In this document: positions 34,781-45,905 of the stretch, one piece after another | Position numbering within the stretch: the stretch's first letter is position 1 | Layout of the letters: each line of letters begins with the position of its first letter | Assembly: GCF_000006565.2 (NCBI RefSeq) | Contig: NC_031479.1 | Location: 4,614,289 to 4,678,288, forward strand | DNA: 64,000 bases | Direction: 5' to 3' | DNA from: Toxoplasma gondii ME49 | Lineage: Eukaryota; Apicomplexa; Conoidasida; Eucoccidiorida; Sarcocystidae | Notes under the pieces: model-generated | The model's database searches: none | Told to the model about the DNA's origin: nothing | What the model saw: only the letters and a program-made list of their open reading frames with translations | Made by a program: the position numbers and the translations under genes

Positions 34781-36385
34781 AATAGGTTCAATCCCGTGAA
34801 CTCAAAAGACGACGAGCGTTCGGACGAAGTCTGCGGGGTCTCCGCAAGTCAACGGACAAAGCAGTTTGGGGCGGGAACGAGGACAGGGAAGTTCTCGGAC
34901 GGGAGCCATGTAACCCGGAGCAGAAAACGAGCGCGTGCTTTGCATAGCATGCTTGTTACAGTGTATACCGAGAGGCGCGAAGCTTAAAAAGTGAGGGAGG
35001 AACCAGGCTGATGGATTTAGAAGAGTGGGAAGTGCCCGGCATGTCGAGCGTCTGTGCATATCTGAGGCAGTGCCCATGCGTCCGTTAGAGAAACATCAAA
35101 ACAGCGTATGCAAATCAGCCAGGTGTGCTGTAAGGTCCTGCAATTTGCCGGGAACTTCTTTAAATGATACCCTGTGCATGCCCCGATTTCGCTTGTACAG
35201 CAACTGAGTTGACAGCTCACCGGGCAGCCACGCTACCTTTGCATGGGATTGTGTACATCATTAGGATTACGTGAAAATATGTACCAACAAGCTTTGTCGT
35301 CGACCATCCTTCCTTCCATAGAGAACGGGTGTGGATACGGTTAAAGGCGTTCCAAGAGCGTGTAATATAACAGTTGTCTAAATGTTTTGAATGGCGATCC
35401 AAAACATGCAAAAGTGGTGGCGCCTTTTGTGTTGGCCGCAAGCGGTGGACTTCCTTGATATCTTGTAGGCCTTCCCTGCATCATGCTTTCAGGGGGTTTG
35501 AGGGATCTATTTTTTGTCAATGCTGAAGCAACAGTGTTTTGACAAGCTCTCCAGTCAGGTGCGTCACCAAACGCTGCAAACGCTTCAGGCTGGCTATCTT
35601 CTCTGTACCGCACGCGCTCTGATGCCAGGAAGAAAACTGGAAAATTGTGTTGGTATGCTTGTCTTTACTAACCTCTGCTGTTAGTGCGCTTGCATTCTAA
35701 AGCTATCGTTGCAGGGGTAGCGCAGGGTAAACAACTTTAGTTCCTATTTTTCTATTGTACCAATTGTAGAACACTCGCGAGGGTGGCCATTGAGGAGTAT
35801 ATTGTGAATGGTCTCACGTGTTGCCACGATGCCATGACGTGGCAGCACGCATCTACTTGCCACACGGGCCACCATCCATTACACAAGCACACGTCTCAAT
35901 AGATAACTATGCAGCATTTCAAAGGTAATGATGGGCAAGGGCGCGCAGTAAACATCGGGATTCAGTTGCTTGTGTCTCATCCTTCCCATGGCTTGGCCTT
36001 ACACTTTTGGGCGAGCGCTGGCCTTGGCGTGTCGACTGAGAGAAAGTTATTAGATTCGTGAATATTCCAGTGACATAAGTGTCATGAATCGTTTACATAT
36101 CCGGCATCGCAGATCTGCTTCAATTGAAAAGTAACACACCAATCTTTATGCACAAGCACTTGCTTCAGCTGCGACAAATTTCGTAAGATACTCGCATTTT
36201 TCAGCCTTCTTCTTGGCCTCCTGAGCTATAACGACCGATGTGTCGCCTCGAGTGGCTCTCAGGTCTTCTGGAAGAATGGTGTACTTATGAAAAGTGCTGC
36301 TACAGCAATTCAGAGAATGTAAACAATTGAGGGTGACCGTCTTCATGTAAGACCAACAGCCCTTCCTCGAGTTTCCTCCCGCCCC
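34781..36385. other. Inter-SRS spacer
   Basis: No convincing coding exon. A segment at about 35036-35160 (GGCATGTCG, then GTGCATATCTGAGGCAG) resembles the 3' flank of the copy ending at 43738, showing that duplicated units include downstream DNA. Open frames such as minus 35613-35341 look accidental or degraded. Confidence 0.45.
36226..36300 (+). repeat. Direct repeat ahead of the second SRS copy
   Basis: Contains TATAACGACCGATGTGTCGC and a following TCTTCTGG. A close match begins at 38077. The distances to the respective SRS start codons are 693 and 707 bp, so the two copies share a common duplicated unit. Confidence 0.55.
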
Positions 36386-36670
36386 CCCCCCCGACCCTGG
36401 CTGGCTCATCGTGGCATCGACCGCCTGAGTTTGTCCATTCCGCAACTGTCCCGCCTCAATTGGACTAAACAGAGTGGACAATGGGAGTGCCAAATATAGT
36501 GCCTACCGGGCTCATCGGGCAGCGGAAATCCACAGAGATATGACTGGGGCAATACTTAGCTTCTGCGATCGTGAGCTGTTTTATGGAAGGTCTGAAAACA
36601 AACATCGGCAGCTGCCACCGATAAAAACGGGTTCCGGACGACAGTGTTGTCCTTGGTCCCAGATAGTTCT
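36386..36670 (+). repeat. SRS upstream block, copy 2
   Basis: A run of C, then the core ATTCCGCAACTGTCC with CGCAACTG at 36441, 478 bp before the ATG at 36919. It ends with GGGTTCCGGACGACAGTGT, identical to the stretch at 45617. Confidence 0.6.
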
Positions 36671-36918
36671 GGTGACTTTCTTCCGTACCTGTTAGCACTA
36701 TTTGGTACGCTCCTCATAACGGGCTGACTTCATTGTGAACTTCAGGAATATGACCTTTCCCTGTCAAAGTCGTCGTAAAGCTGCCTCCTGACCGTGGTCT
36801 CGAAGCCAGAGCGGAACAGATTGCGTCTCCACACAGCGTTTATTGCCTTTCCTGCGCCGGCGTTATTTAGACAGATTGTTTCCGTGGCAGGGACTAGGGT
36901 TGGTTCGTCGCCTGGAGG

Positions 36919-37440
36919 ATGGCAAGCGCCTTCGTTTTAGTGGTTGTCGTACTCATGACCTACGCAGGGCTCGGGAGCAAGGTAAATAGTGACACTGAGA
37001 CGAAACTCACGTGCGATAAAACAAACCGCGATGGCATCTCTGTTTCAGTTGACCAGGCAACAAAGAAAGTCTTGTTCCTCTACGGCAATGACATCAGCGA
37101 AGTGCAGCAGTCAAAAAACGAGGTCACCGGGTGCTACACGAGGAACCCGAAACCCAAAAGACGTTGGAGGGTTTTTTCGAAACAGGGGCGCACGCCACTG
37201 TCGCATCTCTAAGCGAAAAGGGGGAGAAGCCCAAAAATATCGTTATCGGTGGTAAATCTTCCTGGGAAGCTGACGACTGTCTAGTTTCATCGCGTGTGCC
37301 ACCCCAGCACCGTCAGCCGGGGCGACGGCGCTGTAAGGCGGCCATGTGGATTCACCTGTCATTCCTACAGAAGCAGCCAAAGACAAATGCATCGTCGCAG
37401 TGGCAGTTCCCACTGTCCCAACAGCAAACATTAAGTCCGA
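36919..37440 (+). pseudogene. SRS pseudogene, domain 1 only, two frameshifts
   Basis: The start ATG at 36919 and signal peptide (FVLVVVVLMTYAGLG) survive, and domain 1 begins normally (LTCDKTNRDGISVSVDQ). The second cysteine is replaced by tyrosine (LFLYGND). The frame shifts near 37140, continues as LEGFFETGAHATVASL, and shifts again before the last domain-1 strand (KCIVAVAVP). The expected splice donor reads AACATTAAG in place of AACAGTAAG at about 37431. No domain-2 exon follows before the next copy. This is the oldest-looking relic in the array and cannot make a two-domain antigen. Confidence 0.85.
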
Positions 37441-38076
37441 AGGACTTTTTACTGGATCCGTGGGTTGTTTTCAGAAGCATCGTGGTAGTCCACAGAAGCT
37501 AGTAGCATGCATACACGCACTACAGTGATCGCCAGGTTTGAAGGGATATTAGCCTCGTACCCAGCAGGATCACTGTTTGGTGGGCATTTGAATACGTCGT
37601 ACGTTAGAACGTGTGGATTGTCGCCCTATTAAACACCATATTCGCAACGGGGGAGCGGCCTAGTACCAGGTGAAAGAAGAGAGGCTTCACCAAGAGACAC
37701 TCCTCTTGCGGTGAATATGTGTGCATTTATCTCGTACCCTGGTTATGCGGGTGAAGCTGCAGAAGGACACCCCCAGTCTACTTATCACCTGATTTACCAT
37801 TCGTTTCACAAGGTACTGCATGTCTCAGTCGAAAAATATGAAGTTACTAACACAAAATAATCGAGACTATATTGACGATGCGGGAGTTCGCCCCGGCTTA
37901 TGACAAGCTTATCTTATGACTCGCCATAAAACACCTAGAAAAACACGTTGCTGATCTGTTGGCGAAAGGAGCAAAACCTTGAGAGTGTCATATTCGTTTA
38001 TTTTGAACTAAATGTGCATCGTGTCTCCTGGGAGATAGTCACTAACTTTCAGCGTTGTAACTGATCTGCCTTGTTA
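37441..38076. other. Spacer after the second SRS copy
   Basis: About 640 bp in which a domain-2 exon would be expected but none is seen in any frame. It is AT-richer than the genes. The deletion that removed domain 2 probably lies here. Confidence 0.45.
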
Positions 38077-38150
38077 TAACGACCGGTTTGTTGCCTCGAC
38101 CGGCTCGCAGATCTTCTGTAAGGTTGCTATGTTCAGGTGAAAGTGTCATT
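38077..38150 (+). repeat. Direct repeat ahead of the third SRS copy
   Basis: Contains TATAACGACCGGTTTGTTGC and CAGATCTTCTG, matching the segment at 36226. Confidence 0.55.
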
Positions 38151-38259
38151 CAAGCAAATCAGGAGGCATCCACAGTCTTGGACGTCTGGTTATTTGGAGA
38201 CTGTGTTCAATGAAGACCGAAAGTCCGCCCTGCCCCGGTCCCTCTACGGTGTTATCCTC

Positions 38260-38500
38260 GACACGCGGGCGCCCCTGCGTTGTCCCTTTCGCAGCTATCC
38301 CGTCTGTGGTACAAGAGAGAGTGGACGACGACCGAGCGTGAACCCCGATGCTTTCTGATTGCGCAGCAAGATGCGTCAAGCATTTGTCTGGTCATTTTCA
38401 TACGTCCGTTTTTTTGCAGTCAAAATACCTGCTTTACAAATCTCTGGGAAAAACCCCTTTACTCGACTCACAGGGCCTTCGGTACCACAGTGTCGTCCTC
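38260..38500 (+). repeat. SRS upstream block, copy 3
   Basis: Core CTTTCGCAGCTATCC with CGCAGCTA at 38290, 494 bp before the ATG at 38784. It is followed by GCAGTCAAAATACCTGCT and then GGTACCACAGTGTCGTCC. Confidence 0.6.
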
Positions 38501-38783
38501 GATTTTGTCGTTTTTATCTGTTATTCCCCGTAGCAGTGGTAGTTTTTTATCATGTTGTCTTAGCGAGACGGAGTCATTTCGATCTGCAAAACTGCGAGTG
38601 ACATCCGTAACCCCGACGACGACAGTTCCACTTAACCCTGATTGTTCAGCCGGGAAGGGGGGTTCGGAAGTAGACGTGTTGCAGTTTCGTTTTGGAGAAT
38701 CCGCTTCTGACCTTTTTTTCTGTGTCTCTTTCCTACAAGAGGTAACAACGACAAGAACAATAGTTCTTTCGACGTATAAGAAA

Positions 38784-40214
38784 ATGGCGGGGGCTGTGAT
38801 TTTGTTGGTTGCCCTGCTCGGGTTCAATGGTGTGCTGGGAAGCAAGGCAGTTGCCTCCGCGGCGACTATGGAGACCTGCAACAGAAATGCGCTGCCAAAC
38901 GGCATTTCCGTCTCAGTTGACCAGAATACGAAGAGTGGATCCTTTGTATGCGACGCTGAGCTGAACAATGTGCAGTCGACATTAAAAACAGACGGCACGC
39001 TTACTCATTGTTACATGGAGAAAGAACTCCAGGAAGACAAGGCGTTGGGGGAGCTTTTCGGCGCAGGGTCGAAAGCTACTGTCACCAGTCTAAGCACAGG
39101 CGGAAGAGGCCGAGACGTCTCTCTAAGAAATGCCACAACTTCAAGCCCATCCAAACAAAGCTCAAGTATTTTTAACACTGAAAAAGCTCCCTGAGCGAAT
39201 GACGACAATCTACTTCGGCTGTGCCTCCACAACGGAATCTTCGAGTACAGCGGGACACGCTGAACCAGGCTCGGATCTGTCTAAACCTCCTGTCCCTGAA
39301 ACCGTACCTACAGAGAAATGCATCGTCACAGTGACAGTTCCCGCTGATCAAAATGCCAACAGTAAGCCCGACACTTGTGATTCTCGAGTCTTTGACTGTT
39401 CGCGGAAGCCTTGTGGGAGCCGACATCACGCACATCTGTCTTCGTACAAGCACAAAAATGAACGCCTCGTTTCGAGGTGGTACATCAGCCCCAAACATAC
39501 GAATATCTCCGGCGTGTGGGCTTTCAAATACCACTAATATTAGAGATTATGGACTGTCGTCTTACCAAATAAACTGTTACCGACGAAGTATCCGCCTGGT
39601 GCTAGGTGAAGCCAGAGGAACCCCGCAGCTGACCCAGCTAAAACAAAAGGGCACATTGCGATCCCTTTCTATTGACCGCGCCGATAAAATGAAGACCCGT
39701 GTCTCCAGTGCATTCTGTGTCGTTGTGAAATCCTGTTCGTCACTGAGCCCCATGGCACGTCCCTCAATTGTCTGCAGCCTGCACAGCTGCAAGGAAGACC
39801 ATGGAGCTGGAGATTACCAACGAATCCAAGATCGCTTCGTTCCAATGCGACACCGGCATTGACAACTTGACGCCAGAAAGCGCGACAGAGATCTTCGATG
39901 AATATTGTCACAAATCTTTGAAGCTGTCAGAAGAGTTGCCGTCTGCCAAGCTCGAGACAGAAAACGGGCGCCGCACGTTCAGTGTAGAACATCTGCCGGA
40001 GAATGCAGCAACATACTGCTACAAGTGCTCCTCTCCCGGTGTTTATGACAAGAAGGAGCTGCCCAGCCAGAACTCAAATGCATGCACCGTGAAAATAAAG
40101 GTTTCTGCCGCTAATGTCGGCAGTGCTGCAGTTACCTCAGCCACCACAGGTGTAGCGTCGCCTCTGGTTCTAGGGTCAGCTATTTCACTATTCTTTTTCC
40201 TGTCTATTTTGTAA
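38784..40214 (+). pseudogene. SRS pseudogene with one frameshift in domain 1
   Basis: Exon 1 38784-39361, exon 2 39778-40214, intron 416 bp with intact sites (AACA|GTAAGC; CTGCAG). The signal peptide (VILLVALLGFNGVLG) and early domain 1 (METCNRNALPNGISV, SFVCD, THCY) are normal. Between about 39090 and 39165 the frame slips by one base: the original frame ends at 39192, while the conserved continuation LKKLPERMTTIYFGC lies in another frame. Exon 1 is therefore 3n+2 long where an intact copy is 3n+1. Exon 2 is undamaged, with six cysteines and a GPI-type tail (SPLVLGSAISLFFFLSIL). Recent inactivation, a strain difference or an assembly error are all possible. Confidence 0.8.
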
Positions 40215-41764
40215 AGTATATGTAGGAAGTGCGTGTAACACAGGAAACGGCAAAGTCTTGGTGCCCGCCAAACCTGTGTAAGCGACGCATGCAACAAACG
40301 GAAAATATGCATCTGCAAGTACTGGGAAGGGTGTAGCGCTTAATGATGAGCATCATGTGCCACAGATACAAGCTGTTGCTTTGCACAGTGTGACCGAGCA
40401 GATGCAGGCGAAAAAAATGCCTTTCCGACCTTGGCTGTGCGGGGGCTAGAAGAAAGGGAGAGTAGGGGTATTAATGAAAAGTCTCATTCTGCGGGATATT
40501 GGCAACACGAGTTGAGTATGCACTGCATATTGAGATCATGTGTATCCACGAGACAATAACACTGATTCTCCGAGACGAGAAAGAATAGACTGACAGAACA
40601 ACAACACTGCTCTCGAGGGTCGTCGCAATTTCTGGTGAGGCAGCTTCCAAGTCGTACATCCCCGATCACCGCAGTGCAAAAGCCACTCGCCGTAGTAGAA
40701 AGCTCCAGAGGCTAACCTGCCACTTCATGCAGGTTTTTGGTCATGAAAATGGATATATTCCATGTGTCTCGACAGACTACATCACTGGTTGTACTTTTTT
40801 TAACATAAAGCAGATGGCGCTGCTGGAAGTGGCTTCCCAAAAGGATGTTACGCACCGCCAGCCTGTCTTCTGAAGAAGTCGAGGCCCGAGAGCATATTGC
40901 TTTAAACGGAAGTTCGAAGAATTTGCATGACCCCGGCGGAGGGACTCCCGCGGTATACTTTTTTGCTACCATGCCTTATGTTTCGGATGAGAGCAAGCGA
41001 CCTCTTCTTGTTGCTGTTGCCGAACGTAAATTGTTTGGTGGCTCCGCTGTTCGTGCCCCTGTTAAACCCTTCCAAACACCTCAACAGCTTTCTCAGGATC
41101 AGGCTCGCTATGAGGTTCGTGGAGGAAATGGGAAACCACGTCCTCCGCAAATGACCCCTGTTGATTCCTTTGTGGGAATAGTGCAGGCGAAACGATTTTA
41201 GATTTTCCCTCTTCTAACTGTATTGGTGTATGACAAGAGGAACAGTTCTGGAGCAAGTGTATGGCAGTGAAGTTGGTGTATGACAGTGGATCTCGTTTAT
41301 GGAGACTACGCGGGTGAAATTTTTGACAGATAACAATCTACTGTAAATGTGTTCCTCAAGTTAACAAATATATCACGGGAGAACAAAGAATAAAGGACAG
41401 ATTGAAGTGTGGGCCACAGAGTGAAGGCTGCGATTTTGGTGTCAAAAGAACAGCCCTCTCAGGACTCCGCTTAACACCGCAGGATGGGATACGACCTTGG
41501 CGCGTCGACGGAAGACCGAAAATATTGCAACTGGTGTGAAGCATTCGTCTTTGAAAAAACATGCTTGGAGATTAAATTCGTGACATCTAGTGAATTCGCT
41601 TTGCGTCGAGTCATTCTCTTATCTTCTCTGCAACTGTCATACGTAACCAGAGTCATTGTAACGGAGACATGAAACAGCTGTACAACGATGGTCGTCTGGT
41701 CTTTGTAGGGCTTGTCTCCTCGCAAGCCCATGCCCCTTCTGCGACGACCCTGCCTGCCTCAACA
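40215..41764. other. Spacer with one open frame of doubtful status
   Basis: No SRS sequence. The only notable frame is plus 40845-41201, listed separately. The remainder holds short frames on both strands that I cannot support. Confidence 0.4.
40845..41201 (+). CDS. Possible small ORF of 118 residues
   Basis: Open from an ATG at 40845 to a stop at 41199. The sequence (EEVEAREHIALNGSSKN, KRPLLVAVAERKLFGG, PQQLSQDQARYEV) is not obviously biased and could be a real small protein or an exon. There is no known domain, signal peptide or membrane segment. It sits between two broken SRS copies and may be a relic. Chance occurrence cannot be excluded. Confidence 0.28.
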   Translation: MLRTASLSSEEVEAREHIALNGSSKNLHDPGGGTPAVYFFATMPYVSDESKRPLLVAVAERKLFGGSAVRAPVKPFQTPQQLSQDQARYEVRGGNGKPRPPQMTPVDSFVGIVQAKRF

Positions 41765-42000
41765 CGAGCGCGCCCCCCCCGAGACTGTCCCTTCCGCAGC
41801 TGTCAAGTCTGTCAGACAGAACAAATTGGAAAATGATTTCAAACGCAACAGCAGTTGTGCTTAGTGTGGAACAGGTAACGCCGAAGGTGTGATAGACCCG
41901 CCCTTCTTTTTATAAGGTCAAAGTACCTGGCGTGTGAAAGGTAAAAAGTACCAGGCGTTTCCCTCAATACGGAGGCAGGGTCCCAGCGGCACTACCGTCA
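41765..42000 (+). repeat. SRS upstream block, copy 4
   Basis: A C-run, then CTTCCGCAGCTGTCAAG with CGCAGCTG at 41795, 493 bp before the ATG at 42288. It is followed by AAGGTCAAAGTACCTGG, the counterpart of the second shared element. Confidence 0.6.
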
Positions 42001-42287
42001 TCAGAACCAGCTAATTTTCACTTTGATTTTCCTTCTGACGAATTCGTTAACATTTTTCGGTAAGCATGCGTTGAAAACTCGACATCATTGTGAGCTGCGG
42101 GTGTGTTTGTATGACGCAGGGGATTAGTAGAGCATATCGCACACATCCAGAAGCGAGCGTTGCTTCGTCACCTTATTATTGATTATCCGCCCTGAGTGCA
42201 AGTCCCTAAAATCGACTGGGTCGAACTATGTTTCCCAAGAGTTGCTATTGGCTTCTCTTTACCCCTGTTCTTCAGGCAAAGGTTTCG

Positions 42288-43738
42288 ATGGTAAGCTCCA
42301 GAATTGCTCCAATCCATAGCAGGATGGTGGCTGCTCTGTTTTTGCTAGTCGCCGTCCTCATGTCCAGTTTAGGGCTGGGGAAGCAGGCGCAAAGTCAAGG
42401 ACAATCTCCAAACACCTGCACCAGTGCAACAGCCACCCTCGGTGGTATTTCCGTTCAAGTCAACCACACGACAAAGATGGTTTCATTTATCTGTGGTGAC
42501 GACATGAGTCAAATACTGCCGTCGGAAACGAATACGGTCACCGAGTGCTACACGAACAAAGAACTCAGAAACAAGCAGGACCTGAAGGACCTTTTCGGCT
42601 AAGACTCGACAGTCGCCGTCGAATCTTCAGACAAAGGAAAAGGCGAAAAAAGCGCAACGGTCACGCTGACTCTGGGAAAGCTCCCTGAGACAACAATGAC
42701 GATCTACTTTGGGTGTTCCAAGCCGGAAGTGACTGCATCCCCGTCGACAAAAGATGTACAAGACACTCGCTGGCCCAGCATTCCTGCTTCAAAGCCAACT
42801 GATTCAACAGCCCAGTGCGTTGTCACAGTGACAGTTCCCGCTGATCCAGCTGCCAACAGTAAGTTCGACATAAATGCGCCTGGTTCTTGGGGGGTTTTGT
42901 GGAAGTTCATAGAACTTTAAAAAACGAGCACTATAGATGTTTGTCCTAGTTCGTGACGTGAACGCCATGTTTGATAGATTCCAAATAGTGCCGTACCTAG
43001 CGATTTCGGCACCACGCGGACTTCCTCATTCGTTCACCTTTGAAAATACGGACTTGAGTTGTACAATCAATAGGTCTTCCCACAAAAGTGTCAACCTGGC
43101 TCTATGAGCGGCTACAGCTACCCCAGAGCTTGCTAGGCAAGACGAAATGACACCGCTGTCATTAGCTGCCAGCCGTTTCTACCAAGAGGCAGCAACGGAC
43201 GTCTCGTTGGTGCAGTCCCCGTAGTTACGGACTTTTCTCTGTGGCCATGTGCCTTGCTGCTTATCTGTCGCCCTGCTGTCCACTTCTTATGCTTGCAGCG
43301 TGCACCCTTACGAGGAAAACTATGAATCTGGAGGTCACCAGCAAATCCAAGAGCGTGTCCTTCAAATGTGACACGGACATTGCCACACTGACTCCGGCGG
43401 TTGGTTCTGGTATGATATACGATGAGTTGTGCAAGAAGGAAGTCACACTGTCAGAAACGCTACCAACAGCCAAGCTGGAGGGGACAACCACTGGCTATAC
43501 CTTCAGTATAGAAGAGCTTCCTGAGAATGCCGCCACATTCTGCTACAAGTGCTTAGCTTCTACTACTGGCAACCAGAAAGGAGGTTCCGGGGAGCAACTG
43601 TCTGCATGCACTGTCAAGATAAATGTGTCAGCTGCTGTCCCCGACAGTGATTTTCCGGCGTCTGGCGCAACAGGGTCAACACCTGCTTTGGTGTTTGGGT
43701 TAGCTGGTTCCGTGCTTTCTGCCGTTGGAGGTTTTTAG
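42288..43738 (+). pseudogene. SRS pseudogene with a single in-frame stop
   Basis: Exon 1 42288-42858, exon 2 43299-43738, intron 440 bp with normal sites. The ATG at 42288 fits the other copies; an in-frame ATG at 42228 would add 20 residues. The frame is correct throughout except for a TAA at 42600-42602, directly after DLKDLFG where other copies read FGEGSK or FGAGSK. Both flanks stay in frame, so one substitution may be enough to explain the loss. Domain 1 has the family pattern of five cysteines; domain 2 has six (CTLTR, KCDTD, ELCKK, FCYKC, ACTVKI). The tail is a GPI-type signal (PALVFGLAGSVLSAVGGF). Possibly intact in another strain. Confidence 0.83.
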
Positions 43739-45409
43739 AACCTGTTTTGGTAGTACGGCATACAGGAAGAAATCGCGGGAGGCGGCAGACGCGCAAGGCA
43801 ACAGTGTGGGGCATGCCAAAAGCGAGAGAGCAGCATCTGGCGGCACGACCGCAAAGGGTGTAGGTTAATCTTGGAGAGCACCTGAGGTACCCTTAACGAA
43901 GACAGGGGGATGTCTGTACAATGTCAGTTTGCTTGTAGTGGAAGCACTGTCGTCTCTTTGCCGGCGCTGCAGTAAATAGAGCAGTGAGATGCCAGTAGAA
44001 GAGAGGGACATCACAAGAGTGGTAAGTACAGAAAACCTCACGATGTGTGGAGTGATTGGCATGTCGGGAAGATGTGCATCTCTGACGCAGCGTGCATCAC
44101 TGCGCGGGAGGCAAACGAACTGAAATAACAAAGAAAAATCCGTTGTGCAGGACCTTTCAGGTTGCTGCAACTACCCGAAATTCTCTCAGATCAAATTCTT
44201 CACGTGCCCCGACCGCGCGAGTGTGATGGCCTGTCGTCGGGCAGTCTGCTCTCCATACAAGCGTTTCATATTTGCAGGGTTACGTGCGGTTCGCAACAAG
44301 CGGAATCGCCAGCCATGCACCTCTCAGTTCAAAACAGATCGGGCTGTTGTCAGGGGCGTCCCAAACGGAAACTATTCAGCAGAAACTTTTCGTATGAAAC
44401 TTGGATGCTCATCTTCCTTTGTGTGACGCAAAATTAATGGCGATTCTTGGGTAAACATTGGCGCAGTCGCTTCCCTGATGGACGAAGTTGACAGGAAAAA
44501 GTGATCATTTTCTTCTGCCCTACCGACCCTTGAATTCGTGGCGGACTCTACGGGCTGTCGCCTTAAAAGCCTTTTACAGTATTTCAGGAGAGCTGTCGTC
44601 TCTAGATCAGGCGCACTCCTGATGTGTGAGGGGAATAAGGATCAGGTCTTAGATGCACGATTCTTCTGCCAGCAACTGTCGTTAGCTTATTCGTAGTCAA
44701 TGAGTATCGTTGCAGGTATTGCTCGGAAGAGGCACATTCAGAAATTAAGATCGCTTGGGTGATCATCCGGGGATACGCGCAAGAAAAAGTTCTGAATTTG
44801 ATGTGTGCGAATGCGTACCACTCGTAGGATGACTATGAGGTTGACGTTTCGAAATGGAATCGGCAGCCTTAGTCGCTCAAAGTACAGAATCCGTTTCCAC
44901 GTCAATGGGGAGAAGTTTGCAGTTATTTGAAGTTGACAATGAAGTGAGAGTCTCACTGTGACTGCCGATGAAGCCGTTTCACATCCTACACGAATACTCA
45001 GGTATGGGGCTAGACCCTTTGTATGTCGACAAATACCGCAAAATATTAACTGTGCTCTTTTTGCCTCTTCGGATAGCTCTGTCGCGTCAGTCACTTCAAC
45101 TACGAACAGGGGAGAATGAATTCGATTCAAAAGGGTCCGTGTTGTGATTGCGGTCAGTTAATTTCGTGAGCTGCCCACAAAAAATCTCTGCAGAGACAAC
45201 GTCGTTTTTCCCACTCTCCCCCTTTATTCATGTTCTGTGCTGACCTGTTGGTCCCGTCGAGTCCACATCCCATCCCCTTGAGAGACGCATCATACAGAAA
45301 AAACAAGGTATACAAACAAGAGAAGTGTATACAATCAGTGTCTCAGCAGTTTGACCTTGTCTGAGGAACGGCCGCATGCCCTCCTGCAGTGACCCCCGAC
45401 GGTGCCCCC
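43739..45409. other. Inter-SRS spacer
   Basis: No supported gene. A segment at 44057-44160 (GGCATGTCGGGAAGATGTGC, then CTGACGCAG) resembles the 3' flank of the first SRS gene at 35036, showing shared duplicated downstream DNA. Confidence 0.45.
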
Positions 45410-45640
45410 GTAGGCCAGCGCGTCCCCCTGCTATAGTCCTTCTGCAGCTGGCCAATCTGTTGGACAAGACAATTTGGACGACGATTTGTGTTTGAAGTGC
45501 AAAAAACTATGGAGTGATGTATACCAATTGGCTCACTGGTTTCTGCGGTCAAACTACCTGCTGCACAAAAAATAGAAGCTCTGGAAATCTTCCGGAGTGT
45601 CCCTCGAGCCGTAGTGGGTTCCGGACGACAGTGTGATTCT
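45410..45640 (+). repeat. SRS upstream block, copy 5
   Basis: C-runs, then CCTTCTGCAGCTGGCC with TGCAGCTG at 45443, 463 bp before the ATG at 45906. Both later shared elements are present: GCGGTCAAACTACCTGCTGC and GGGTTCCGGACGACAGTGT. Confidence 0.6.
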
Positions 45641-45905
45641 CTGATTCATTTTGTTTTAAATTCGGCATTTCCGTGTGCGAAGAAGTGAACCCGTTTCTGT
45701 GAATGATCTTCCTGAATCCAGTTACTTGTGAGTTGCAAAAAAGGAGGCTCATTCAGTTCTAAGAAGCTCTCTCATATTTACGAAAGCCACTGTTCGGGAC
45801 TCATCTCAACCCCGAGTCTTTCGCCTCAGAGTAAGTCTCGAGACTGGGGTTTTCGAGAACATCTGTTGGTTGGCTCGAATCTATCTTCTCTAGAAATTGG
45901 TTACC

